Position numbers and translations under genes: made by a program. A stretch of DNA of 10,956 bases from Rhodospirillales bacterium (lineage in GTDB: Bacteria > Pseudomonadota > Alphaproteobacteria > QKFK01 > SZUA-500), in NCBI GenBank assembly GCA_003252195.1, contig QKFK01000173.1, forward strand, positions 1 to 10,956, given 5' to 3'. Every line of letters starts with the position of its first letter. Positions within the stretch are counted from its first letter, which is position 1. The notes beneath the pieces are model-generated. The model was given only the letters and a program-made list of their open reading frames with translations, was not told the origin of the DNA and made no database searches. This document shows, one piece after another, positions 1 through 6,072 of this stretch.

Positions 1-143
1 TTAAAGGTGTGGCTCCAAGTGATTACAAAAAACGCGGAGGCATGCACCAAATTGATGAACGTGTTTCAGTTGAGGATTTGCAAAAACTTCAAAATTTATA
101 TGTGAGTACCGTAAAGAACTATGTAACTAAAAAAGGACGGTAA
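1..143 (+). CDS. C-terminal fragment, possibly M20-family metallopeptidase (5' end outside window)
   Basis: An open frame enters from the left edge (first complete codon at base 3) and ends at TAA 141-143, giving 46 visible residues. The fragment contains GVAPSDYKKRGGMHQIDERV followed by a helical end. A 'GVxP...H-x-x-DERVS' tail followed by a final amphipathic helix recalls the C-terminus of M20 peptidases, where the His lies near the metal site. The fragment is too short to be certain. The downstream acetyltransferase begins 2 bases after the stop, and its Shine-Dalgarno (aaaaggacgg) lies inside this gene's last codons, so the two are almost certainly co-transcribed. No catalytic metal ligands other than the possible His are visible. 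Confidence 0.5.
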   Translation, partial: KGVAPSDYKKRGGMHQIDERVSVEDLQKLQNLYVSTVKNYVTKKGR

Positions 144-145
144 AT

Positions 146-622
146 ATGAACATAAAAATTAAAAAGGTAGAAGAAAAAGATGCAAAATCTTTACGAGAAT
201 TATATGTAACTTCAATTAAAGATAATCCAGATGGCTTTGTTCAGGATTTGAATGCTCAGCCAGATATTATGGAGTTTGCATCGTTGATTGAAAAAGAAGG
301 CGGGGCACTTTTTGTGATGTATTATCATCATAAATTAATTGGTATGGGGGCGTTGAAAAAACATGCTGATGGCTCAGCTGAGCTCTGCAAATTACATTTG
401 CTTCCTAAATTTAAAGGCAAAGGTCTGGGTAGAATTTTAGCTGAAGAGCTAATAACTAAGGCAAAGGGACTTGGTTATAAAGAAGTTGTTCTTCATGTAA
501 CTAAAACTCAAGCTCCAGCAATTGGTTTGTATGAGAGACTTGGTTTTGAAAAAACTTTAGAAAAAGTCTATCGAGTTGGCTCTCAAGCATTTGATACAGC
601 TCATTATCGTAAGATGATATAA
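146..622 (+). CDS. GNAT-family N-acetyltransferase
   Basis: This is a 158-residue, single-domain GNAT protein that would transfer an acetyl group from acetyl-CoA to an amine on an unknown substrate in the cytoplasm. Motif A, the pyrophosphate-binding loop, is at residues 84-95: K-F-K-G-K-G-L-G fits the Q/R-x-x-G-x-G/A pattern with Lys in the first position. Motif B is at 125-137 (AIGLYERLGFEKT), the usual Y-x-x-x-G-F ending. Length is normal for the family and the domain is complete. ATG 146 is preceded by AAGGACGG at good spacing, overlapping the end of the upstream gene. The small offset (2 bp) implies translational coupling with the putative peptidase. The substrate cannot be deduced: the family includes rimI-like protein acetylases, small-molecule acetylases and antibiotic acetylases. 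Confidence 0.88.
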   Translation: MNIKIKKVEEKDAKSLRELYVTSIKDNPDGFVQDLNAQPDIMEFASLIEKEGGALFVMYYHHKLIGMGALKKHADGSAELCKLHLLPKFKGKGLGRILAEELITKAKGLGYKEVVLHVTKTQAPAIGLYERLGFEKTLEKVYRVGSQAFDTAHYRKMI

Positions 623-809
623 GTTTTCTATGTGGTGTATATCTGTGTGATGTTTAGCTCGCGTTGATGCAGATAGTCAGAGCAATGATTATATGCGGAA
701 TGTTTATAAATCTTCATGTAAAGCATATTTGTTGAGTTTGTTGGTGGGGCTCAAGGCGTAGTTAGCTTGTTAGCATGATTGATATGCTGTCATGGGCTGT
801 TTATGGGCT
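623..809. other. Convergent intergenic spacer
   Basis: This 187-bp gap separates the acetyltransferase (plus) from the aminotransferase (minus), which converge on it. One would expect a bidirectional terminator, but I see no GC-rich hairpin with a T-run on either strand. Only short chance-level repeats are visible, such as ATGGGCT twice near 792-812 and a CATGA/TCATG pair near 775-795. No ORF of interest. Confidence 0.5.
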
Positions 810-1847
810 CTATTGCTTTGCTGTTATTTCATCTAAAGCACGCAAAAAACTAACTATATGCTCATGCGATAAATTAGAGCTAAACAAACAAGCTTGTATC
901 CAGTTGTTGTTATAATAATAGTCGCTCTCATAATATACTAGAATACCACGCTCTTTTAAGGATTCCCCAATTTCTTTGGCAGATAGATGTGCGGGTATGG
1001 CAATCGTGTTTACCGCGATGTTCATAGATTCTGGTTTAACCGCAAAATTCCACCCTTTGTTTTTAACAAAGTCTGCAATCATTTGGTGATAATCAGCAAT
1101 GTTTTGTAGTCTTTTGCCATGTAATATATGTTCTAAGGCAATGTTTAAGGCGGATATAAAACGTGATGATAATGTAAACGGAATGCCACCATGTTTTTGA
1201 TAATATCCAATATCAAGGCACATAGGAATTTTATCAGGCCGTGGCGTGAATATTTGGTTTGATAAAACTATGCCTAAACCCTCATATGAAGCAACACCTT
1301 TGGTGCTAACACATGAAGCTAAATATACATCTTTTAAATCAATTGCCATTGTTCCCATGGTGCTAACACAATCAACGCATAGTTTTACATTGTGCTTTTT
1401 GCATATTTCTACCATGAGGGGGAGGTTGTTTAAAACCCCGCTGGAGGTGTCACAATGAGCAAGCCAACACCAATCATAATCTTTAATTATAGCTTCAACT
1501 TTTTTGTAATCAAAAGCTTCTCCCCATGGGTGTTTTAACATGTCATAAGCAAGATTATATGGGGCTAAATGCTCACCCATTTTCTCGCCAAACTTTCCAT
1601 TTGTTGGGATTAGTCCTTTGCCTCCAATGCAGGCAATCTGGGCGGCAACAGCGTCGTTAGATAATGTGCCTGAGCCAACAAATATGGTGGTGTGCTTTGC
1701 TCCTGTTAGCTCGTTAAATAATTGTTCTGTTTTATCAACCAGCTCCTTGGTATGTCCATCACGGTGAGATAATGCAGGCTCGTTAAAAGCTTCATGAATT
1801 TCATTTATAAATTCAACTGGCCCAGGGAGGAGGTTTATACTATCCAT
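810..1847 (-). CDS. Class V PLP-dependent aminotransferase (alanine-glyoxylate / aminoethylphosphonate transaminase-like)
   Basis: This is a 345-residue fold-type I PLP enzyme of the class V (AGT/PhnW/SerC-like) group. Visible landmarks in order are: LLPGPVEF at 6-13, the family's N-terminal GPGPV-type motif; SHRD at 27-30; GSGT at 58-61, the PLP phosphate-binding turn; HCDTSSGV at 131-138, matching the H-x-E/D-T-S/T-S/T-G substrate and PLP-stacking region; Asp159 in CVDCVST, which contacts the pyridine nitrogen; and Lys183 in STKGVA, which forms the Schiff base. The final third, with a YYES region, is complete. Likely chemistry is amino transfer to or from pyruvate or glyoxylate. Alanine-glyoxylate, serine-glyoxylate, aminoethylphosphonate-pyruvate and pyridoxamine-pyruvate enzymes share these motifs, so the substrate is open; no phosphonate genes are nearby. 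The ATG has a modest AGG upstream. The gene diverges from tpx. Confidence 0.87.
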   Translation of the reverse strand: MDSINLLPGPVEFINEIHEAFNEPALSHRDGHTKELVDKTEQLFNELTGAKHTTIFVGSGTLSNDAVAAQIACIGGKGLIPTNGKFGEKMGEHLAPYNLAYDMLKHPWGEAFDYKKVEAIIKDYDWCWLAHCDTSSGVLNNLPLMVEICKKHNVKLCVDCVSTMGTMAIDLKDVYLASCVSTKGVASYEGLGIVLSNQIFTPRPDKIPMCLDIGYYQKHGGIPFTLSSRFISALNIALEHILHGKRLQNIADYHQMIADFVKNKGWNFAVKPESMNIAVNTIAIPAHLSAKEIGESLKERGILVYYESDYYYNNNWIQACLFSSNLSHEHIVSFLRALDEITAKQ

Positions 1848-1882
1848 TGCAACACCTATACAAAAAAATATCTAACTCATAC

Positions 1883-1920
1883 TTGAAAAAATGATATATG
1901 ATACGAAATACTCATTCGTA
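1883..1920 (+). promoter_or_regulatory. Putative tpx promoter with overlapping palindromic operator
   Basis: A -35-like TTGAAA (1883-1888) is followed after 18 bp by AATACT (1907-1912), a moderate -10. The perfect 6-bp inverted repeat TACGAA-N7-TTCGTA (1902-1907/1915-1920) overlaps the -10 and the expected transcription start. That is a typical repressor position. It lies in the 104-bp gap between tpx and the divergent aminotransferase, so one protein bound here could control both. It does not match the OxyR half-site spacing well, and the regulator is unknown. The promoter call is inference from spacing; the palindrome is read directly. Confidence 0.45.
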
Positions 1921-1951
1921 GTTAGTTAATTAAAACAGGAGAATTGATATT

Positions 1952-2452
1952 ATGTCAAAAGTTACTTTTCAAGGTTCAGAAGTTAATACATCAGGCTCAC
2001 TTCCAAAAGTTGGCGAAGCTTGCCCAGATTTCAAAGTCGTAGATGGTGGATTAGCTGAAGTTTCATTAAAAGATTTTGCTGGTAAAAAGCTTGTTATAAG
2101 CATTTTTCCAAGTGTTGATACTGGTGTATGTGCAGCTTCTGTACGTAGATTCCATGTTGAAGCAGGCAAATTAGGTGGAGCAACTGTGCTTTGTGTTTCT
2201 AAAGATTTGCCATTTGCACTAGGTCGCTTCTGTGCTGCTGAAGGCATTGACAACGTTAAAGTTGCTAGCGACTTTAGATACGGTGATGTGGCTTCTAAAT
2301 TTGGTGTTGGTATTGCTGATAGTGCTCTTAAGGGCTTGTTGTCACGTGCTATCGTAGTTGTAGATGAAAAAGGAACTGTTGTTCATTCAGAATTAGTTCC
2401 TGAAATTACAACAGAGCCTAATTATGATGCAGTTTTATCTGCAGTAAAATAG
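1952..2452 (+). CDS. tpx: Thiol peroxidase Tpx (atypical 2-Cys peroxiredoxin)
   Basis: At 166 residues this has the usual length of bacterial Tpx. It reduces hydrogen peroxide and alkyl hydroperoxides using thioredoxin as electron donor. The peroxidatic Cys60 sits in the canonical PSVDTGVC motif (53-60). The resolving Cys94 lies in GRFCAAEG, matching the Cys61/Cys95 pair of E. coli Tpx that forms an intramolecular disulfide. The N-terminal beta-hairpin (VTFQGSEV...G) and the C-terminal SRAIVVVDEKGTVVHSELVPEI are also typical. There is no signal peptide, so it is cytoplasmic here, although E. coli Tpx was originally called periplasmic. ATG 1952 is preceded by AGGAG (1937-1941). It is a monocistronic unit: a candidate promoter and operator lies upstream and a strong intrinsic terminator directly downstream. 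Confidence 0.97.
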   Translation: MSKVTFQGSEVNTSGSLPKVGEACPDFKVVDGGLAEVSLKDFAGKKLVISIFPSVDTGVCAASVRRFHVEAGKLGGATVLCVSKDLPFALGRFCAAEGIDNVKVASDFRYGDVASKFGVGIADSALKGLLSRAIVVVDEKGTVVHSELVPEITTEPNYDAVLSAVK

Positions 2453-2471
2453 AATACAGATAAACACTATT

Positions 2472-2508
2472 AAAAGGCCGTGAGATTTATGTTCTTGCGG
2501 CCTTTTTT
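2472..2508 (+). terminator. Intrinsic (Rho-independent) terminator of tpx
   Basis: A 14-bp stem pairs 2472-2485 (AAAAGGCCGTGAGA) with 2493-2506 (TCTTGCGGCCTTTT), including two G-U wobbles, around a 7-base loop. The GGCCG/CGGCC core and the run of six T (2503-2508) make this a textbook intrinsic terminator, starting about 20 bp after the tpx stop codon. The A-rich 5' arm means it could work weakly on the minus strand too. Confidence 0.93.
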
Positions 2509-2658
2509 GTAACTAAAAGGCTATGTTGTTAACTAATTGGTTGGTTTTATTATATATTATAATAGGTTAGAATATCAGTATGTGATTATTTTGCATGGAT
2601 TTTATTTGTTTATAATGTTATTATTTAACAGCTGGTTATTAAAGATAGAGAGGGTGTT
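2509..2658 (+). promoter_or_regulatory. AT-rich upstream region of the sensor kinase operon
   Basis: This 150-bp region is very AT-rich and contains several TATAAT-like hexamers, for example in attataatagg near 2555-2566 and tttataatg near 2610-2618. None is paired with a convincing -35 at 16-18 bp (the nearest, TTGGTT, sits at 15 bp). The promoter of the kinase-regulator operon must lie here because a terminator precedes it, but I cannot place it exactly. Confidence 0.35.
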
Positions 2659-4512
2659 TTGCGTAGAAGTCTGCATAAAAAAATCATATTTACCATGCTA
2701 GCTTCAGTAATGGTCTTTGTTGCATTAAGTGTTTTGTCAGTTAGTGCTTTGGTTGTGCCTAATTATTATAAATTAGAGCATGAAGAGGCAACAAAAAATG
2801 CTAAAAGAGCCATGTCTTATTTTGAGAATAGAATACAATCACTGTCTGGATCTGCAAAAGACTGGGCTATTTGGACCGATACATATAATTTTATAGAAAA
2901 TCCTGCTGCTAATAAGGCCTATAAAAAAGAGAATCTCAACAACTCATCAATATACAATCTAGGTATTGATGTTATGCTCATATTTAATTCTAAAAAAGAA
3001 TTGATATGGGGCAAGGTTGAAGATTCATTACAGATTGAGGGTATAAATTTAGAAACAATTTTAACAGTTGATGTTATGTCATCTATTGTTAAGCTTAAGG
3101 ATAATGAAAATGCTTTTTCATCTATTGTTAAAACGCCTTCTGGATTTATGATGTTTTCAACCTGTAGAACATCTGACACCAAAGAATCAAAACCATATAA
3201 TGGGTACATTGTTATGGGTAAAATGATAGATGGCCAAATGATCGGTCGTGTATCAAAAGATTTGTCTCTTCCAGTTGCTTATTATGATGAAAAAAGCCTT
3301 CCCTCTAAGTTTGAAGAAGTTAAAAAGTCTAAAACCAAGGATTTTGCTGTTATAGACATTAGTGATAATCATGTTTTTGGTGCTAGAAGGTTTGATACTG
3401 CCAATGGTTCTGCTTTATATGTAGTTGTTGACAATAATGCTAATCTTATTCGTCAGGGAAAAAATATCATATTGTATTTCGTTATTTCTATTGTGATGAT
3501 AGGTTTGATGCTAATGTTTGTTGTTGGTAGAATGATTACCAATTCATTTGTTAAGCCTCTTTCAAAAATTCATGGTGAGTTGGATAAAATTGTTAAAAAA
3601 GGTGGTGATGGTAGCTCAGCTCTTGGTTTTCAAGATGTATCAGTGTTCAAAGATACGCTTAAAGATTTTGTTAATTATATAGAAAAAGATAAAGTTCAAA
3701 CCGTTAAAACCTCGTTTGCCCAAGGGCAGGAGGATATTAAATCTGGAATATTGCATAATGTTAGAAATTCTTTAACGCCGATTTCTCTTAGTTTAGAGGG
3801 CTTGCTGACAAGATTAAAAGAGCGTGGAGAGGTTTTAGATAATTTAGAGCAAGCAATTGAATATGTTCTCTCAGATAAAGAAAATGTATCTGCAGAAGAT
3901 AAAGAAAAATTAAAAGAATATATAAAGTTAGCTATTGGCAGAATTAAGAATTTGCGTGTTGAAATGTCAGATAAGCTTGAAATGTCACTTGGTATGATGT
4001 CAATAACAGAGCGTATGTTAGCGCGTAAAAATTTCTCAGCTCAACAAGAAACAGATTTAGATAAGGTGCACCTAAAAACTTGTATAGAAGCAGCTATTAG
4101 AGATTATAAAGCAGAAAATATTGATTTGAATATTGATATCCCATATGAAATTGAGGTGAAAGCATCCCCAGTTTATCTAGAGCATGCGGTTATAAATTTA
4201 GTATCTAACTCAATAACAGCAATAAATGAGAGCATGCCGGTAAAAGGAATAATAAATATATCCGCATCTGTCTTAGATGATGGCATGGTGAAAATTAATG
4301 TTGAAGATAATGGTTGTGGTATAGAAAAAGATAAATTCCAAAAGATATTTACACGGGACTATTCTACAAAAAGAAATGAAGATGGCGGAGAAGGTTTGCA
4401 TTGGACTGCAAATATAATAAATAAAATGGGCGGAAAAATAGATGTTGCTAGTGAAGGTGCTGATAAAGGTACTTGCATGAGCATGTATATTCCACAATTT
4501 AAAGCGGAGTGA
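2659..4512 (+). CDS. Membrane sensor histidine kinase with extracytoplasmic CHASE4 domain
   Basis: A 617-residue sensor kinase. TM1 is at about 10-33 and TM2 at about 269-291, enclosing an extracytoplasmic region of about 235 residues. Its DWAIWTDTYNFIEN (68-81) is the hallmark of CHASE4 domains, whose ligands are mostly unknown. After TM2 comes a HAMP-like linker (about 292-345), then the dimerisation helix with H-box GILHNVRNSLTP, phospho-acceptor His366. The ATPase domain shows N-box NLVSN (513-517), G1 DNGCG (550-554), F-box KIF (562-564) and G2 GGEGLH (576-581). All elements needed for activity are present. The spacing from H-box to N-box (about 147 residues) is longer than usual, with an extra charged helical stretch at 390-460. 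The start is TTG 2659, chosen because AGAGAGGG (2647-2654) precedes it and it keeps the basic residues before TM1; the next in-frame ATG would cut into TM1. The response regulator starts 6 bp downstream. Confidence 0.9.
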   Translation: MRRSLHKKIIFTMLASVMVFVALSVLSVSALVVPNYYKLEHEEATKNAKRAMSYFENRIQSLSGSAKDWAIWTDTYNFIENPAANKAYKKENLNNSSIYNLGIDVMLIFNSKKELIWGKVEDSLQIEGINLETILTVDVMSSIVKLKDNENAFSSIVKTPSGFMMFSTCRTSDTKESKPYNGYIVMGKMIDGQMIGRVSKDLSLPVAYYDEKSLPSKFEEVKKSKTKDFAVIDISDNHVFGARRFDTANGSALYVVVDNNANLIRQGKNIILYFVISIVMIGLMLMFVVGRMITNSFVKPLSKIHGELDKIVKKGGDGSSALGFQDVSVFKDTLKDFVNYIEKDKVQTVKTSFAQGQEDIKSGILHNVRNSLTPISLSLEGLLTRLKERGEVLDNLEQAIEYVLSDKENVSAEDKEKLKEYIKLAIGRIKNLRVEMSDKLEMSLGMMSITERMLARKNFSAQQETDLDKVHLKTCIEAAIRDYKAENIDLNIDIPYEIEVKASPVYLEHAVINLVSNSITAINESMPVKGIINISASVLDDGMVKINVEDNGCGIEKDKFQKIFTRDYSTKRNEDGGEGLHWTANIINKMGGKIDVASEGADKGTCMSMYIPQFKAE

Positions 4513-4518
4513 TAAAAC

Positions 4519-5106
4519 ATGAGTAATGCGCCAGAAAATATAGAGACATCAATGGAAAAAAGACGTGTTCTTGTGGTTGATGATGAAAAGGCTATCAGAG
4601 AAAATATATCAGAGGTTCTGTCTTTCGATGGTGAGAAGTATAAGAGTGATGATGCTTTTGTAAAGCTTGAGCAAGAGCTTTTTAAGAAGACTGTTGAAAA
4701 CAATCAAAATAGGCAAAAGTTTGAAATAGTAGTTTGTTCTCAGGGTGCGGATGCTGTTGAGATAGTAAAAGAAAGCGTGAGAGATAATAATAAATTTAGT
4801 ATCATATTTTTAGATATTAGAATGCCACCTGGGATGAATGGTGTTTCAGCTGCAGAGATAATCCGTAAAATTGACCCTGATGTATATATTGTTTTTGTAA
4901 CAGGTTATTCAGATGTTGATCCTGCTGAGATTTCTTTAAGAGTTCCTCCGCAAGATAAGCTATTTTATATTGAAAAGCCACTGCACAGAAAAGAGCTAGA
5001 ACAGATAGCTAATGCATTAGCCACAAAATGGTACAATGAAAAATCTATGGGTGAGCTTATTAATATCTTAAAAGAAGAGCTTGCTACTGCTGAAAACAGA
5101 AAATAG
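4519..5106 (+). CDS. Single-domain response regulator (receiver with long alpha1-beta2 insertion)
   Basis: A 195-residue protein that is all receiver domain. The acidic pocket is Asp21-Asp22, the phospho-acceptor is Asp99 in FLDIRMPPGMNG, the switch residue is Thr128 (FVTGYSD) and the conserved Lys is Lys153 (YIEKPL). About 30 extra, highly charged residues (36-67) separate helix 1 from strand 2 (FEIVVCSQG). The MPPGMNG, TGYSDVDP and VPPQDKLFYIEKP signatures are those of a receiver subfamily I know as the N-terminal part of larger signalling proteins, with a similar insertion. Here nothing follows except a helical tail (160-195), so there is no DNA-binding or enzymatic output. It must act by protein contact or phosphotransfer. 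It starts 6 bp after the kinase stop with GGAG at 4506-4509, and is surely its cognate partner. Confidence 0.92.
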   Translation: MSNAPENIETSMEKRRVLVVDDEKAIRENISEVLSFDGEKYKSDDAFVKLEQELFKKTVENNQNRQKFEIVVCSQGADAVEIVKESVRDNNKFSIIFLDIRMPPGMNGVSAAEIIRKIDPDVYIVFVTGYSDVDPAEISLRVPPQDKLFYIEKPLHRKELEQIANALATKWYNEKSMGELINILKEELATAENRK

Positions 5107-5353
5107 TTTAATTATAAAAACAGTGTTTTGATTTTCTACTTTGTCTTTTAGGTGGTTAAAGCTTTTGCCCTCTATTTGGTGGCTAATTAAATAAATGTAT
5201 ATGCAAATCTGATATCTCTGTTTCTGCAAATATAAGCATTTACCATAATTTTTTTTTGGTGCTTGTTTGTGGTTTTTATGCACAAAGTGTGCTAAAGAGC
5301 ATGAATGTATAGTTAGCTAGATGTCTTGCAGAATATTTGCTTGTAATTATTGT
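5107..5353. other. Convergent intergenic spacer
   Basis: This 247-bp AT-rich gap lies between the response regulator (plus) and the LRR gene (minus). It contains short inverted repeats: GCACA-AAG-TGTGC near 5280-5292, and AAGC/GCTT plus ACCA/TGGT arms around a T9 run near 5236-5268. None has the stem-plus-T-run form of a confident terminator on either strand. No convincing gene is seen. Confidence 0.45.
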
Positions 5354-6010
5354 TTATCTGCGTCCAGATAGGCGGTTGCTAATTGCTCCAATCTGTTTTG
5401 CAGAATTTAGACCAATTGCTTCTTGCCTTTTTTTTGCTTCTTTAAAATGTGCGATACGTTTCTTTCTTAGATGATTAGCTGACCATATTTTACTTTCTAA
5501 TTTAACGCCATATTTTGTTCCCATGCTAAAGCTATGCATATTTAGAGATATGTCAGTTAATAGCGGAACAAATATATCTACCATATTATCGGTTACTTTT
5601 GGGCAATTAGCAATATCAAGATTTTGGATATTAGCGCCTTGCTTCACTGCTTGGGCTAAATATTTGCATCCCTCATCTGTGTAGTTATTATTAGATAGTG
5701 AATATCTTCCAACATGCTCATTTTTAATAGCAAAGTTTGCTATTTTTTTTACATCACCATCATCTAGCTCATTGAACCATAAGTTGATTTGCTGAACTTT
5801 CTTATTTTTGGATATAGCATCAAGAAAAGAATCTAGACGTTTGCCTTTTATACCGCAGTTTTGAAGGGTTATATTGCTGGTATCAGTTTTTTCTAACTCT
5901 GTTATAAAATCAGCATATGTCTTATTGTTAGGAGTGTCATTATTGATCTTAACCTCAAATAATGTGCCTTCTCTCATGCTATTTATGGTTTCAGCAAATG
6001 AACTACTCAT
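5354..6010 (-). CDS. Leucine-rich-repeat (ribonuclease-inhibitor-like) protein
   Basis: A 218-residue protein of unknown function. The centre contains about four repeats with the ~28-residue period of ribonuclease-inhibitor-type LRRs, starting near residues 46, 72, 100 and 128. They show a short strand (ITLQNCGI, INLWFNEL, YSLSNNNY, LDIANCPK) followed by a helix with D-G-D or T-D-E-G at its start. Residues 1-45 form a non-repeat cap. The tail from about 170 is strongly basic, with many Lys/Arg to the final SGRR. No signal peptide or membrane segment is visible. LRRs of this kind bind proteins. Bacterial examples include host-directed effectors and internal scaffold proteins, and nothing here decides between them. 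ATG 6008-6010 is preceded by GAGAGGA and lies inside an inverted repeat that also covers the promoter. It lies downstream of, and on the same strand as, the DUF4921 gene (62-bp gap). Confidence 0.8.
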   Translation of the reverse strand: MSSSFAETINSMREGTLFEVKINNDTPNNKTYADFITELEKTDTSNITLQNCGIKGKRLDSFLDAISKNKKVQQINLWFNELDDGDVKKIANFAIKNEHVGRYSLSNNNYTDEGCKYLAQAVKQGANIQNLDIANCPKVTDNMVDIFVPLLTDISLNMHSFSMGTKYGVKLESKIWSANHLRKKRIAHFKEAKKRQEAIGLNSAKQIGAISNRLSGRR

Positions 6011-6058
6011 ATATATAATCCTCTCAAAATGCCCTCAGCTAGGATTATAATATATGAG
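6006..6058 (-). promoter_or_regulatory. Large inverted repeat overlapping promoter, RBS and start codon of the LRR gene
   Basis: Arms CTCATATATATAATCCT (6006-6022) and AGGATTATAATATATGAG (6041-6058) are complementary over 17 bp with one extra base in the second, around an 18-base centre. The start codon of the LRR gene (6008-6010) and the 3' edge of its Shine-Dalgarno lie in one arm. The other arm holds its putative -10 (TATAAT, minus strand, 6049-6044). No T-run follows, so it is not a normal terminator. It may be an operator, or a hairpin that hides the ribosome site in read-through RNA. Confidence 0.75.
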
Positions 6059-6071
6059 GTGTAATTTGCAA
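6044..6071 (-). promoter_or_regulatory. Putative promoter of the LRR gene
   Basis: On the minus strand, TTGCAA (6071-6066) and a perfect TATAAT (6049-6044) are separated by 16 bp (17 if TTTGCA is taken). The predicted start of transcription is near 6037, giving a leader of about 27 bases with GAGAGGA before the ATG. It sits in the 62-bp gap immediately after the DUF4921 stop codon, so the LRR gene can be transcribed independently. The -10 lies within the inverted repeat. Confidence 0.6.
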
Positions 6072-6072
6072 A

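Noticed and set aside
1969..2253. 94-codon minus-strand frame opposite tpx
   Set aside because: It mirrors the tpx coding sequence and has no motif; a shadow frame. The same holds for 1246-1458, 2919-3209, 4273-4497 and 4359-4703.
5068..5283. 71-codon minus-strand frame across the regulator end and the spacer
   Set aside because: Low-complexity, Lys/Phe-rich, no ribosome site, and it overlaps the end of the response regulator.
5236..5292. Terminators after the response regulator or LRR gene
   Set aside because: The stems are only 4-5 bp, and the T-run lies in the loop or is absent after the stem on either strand.
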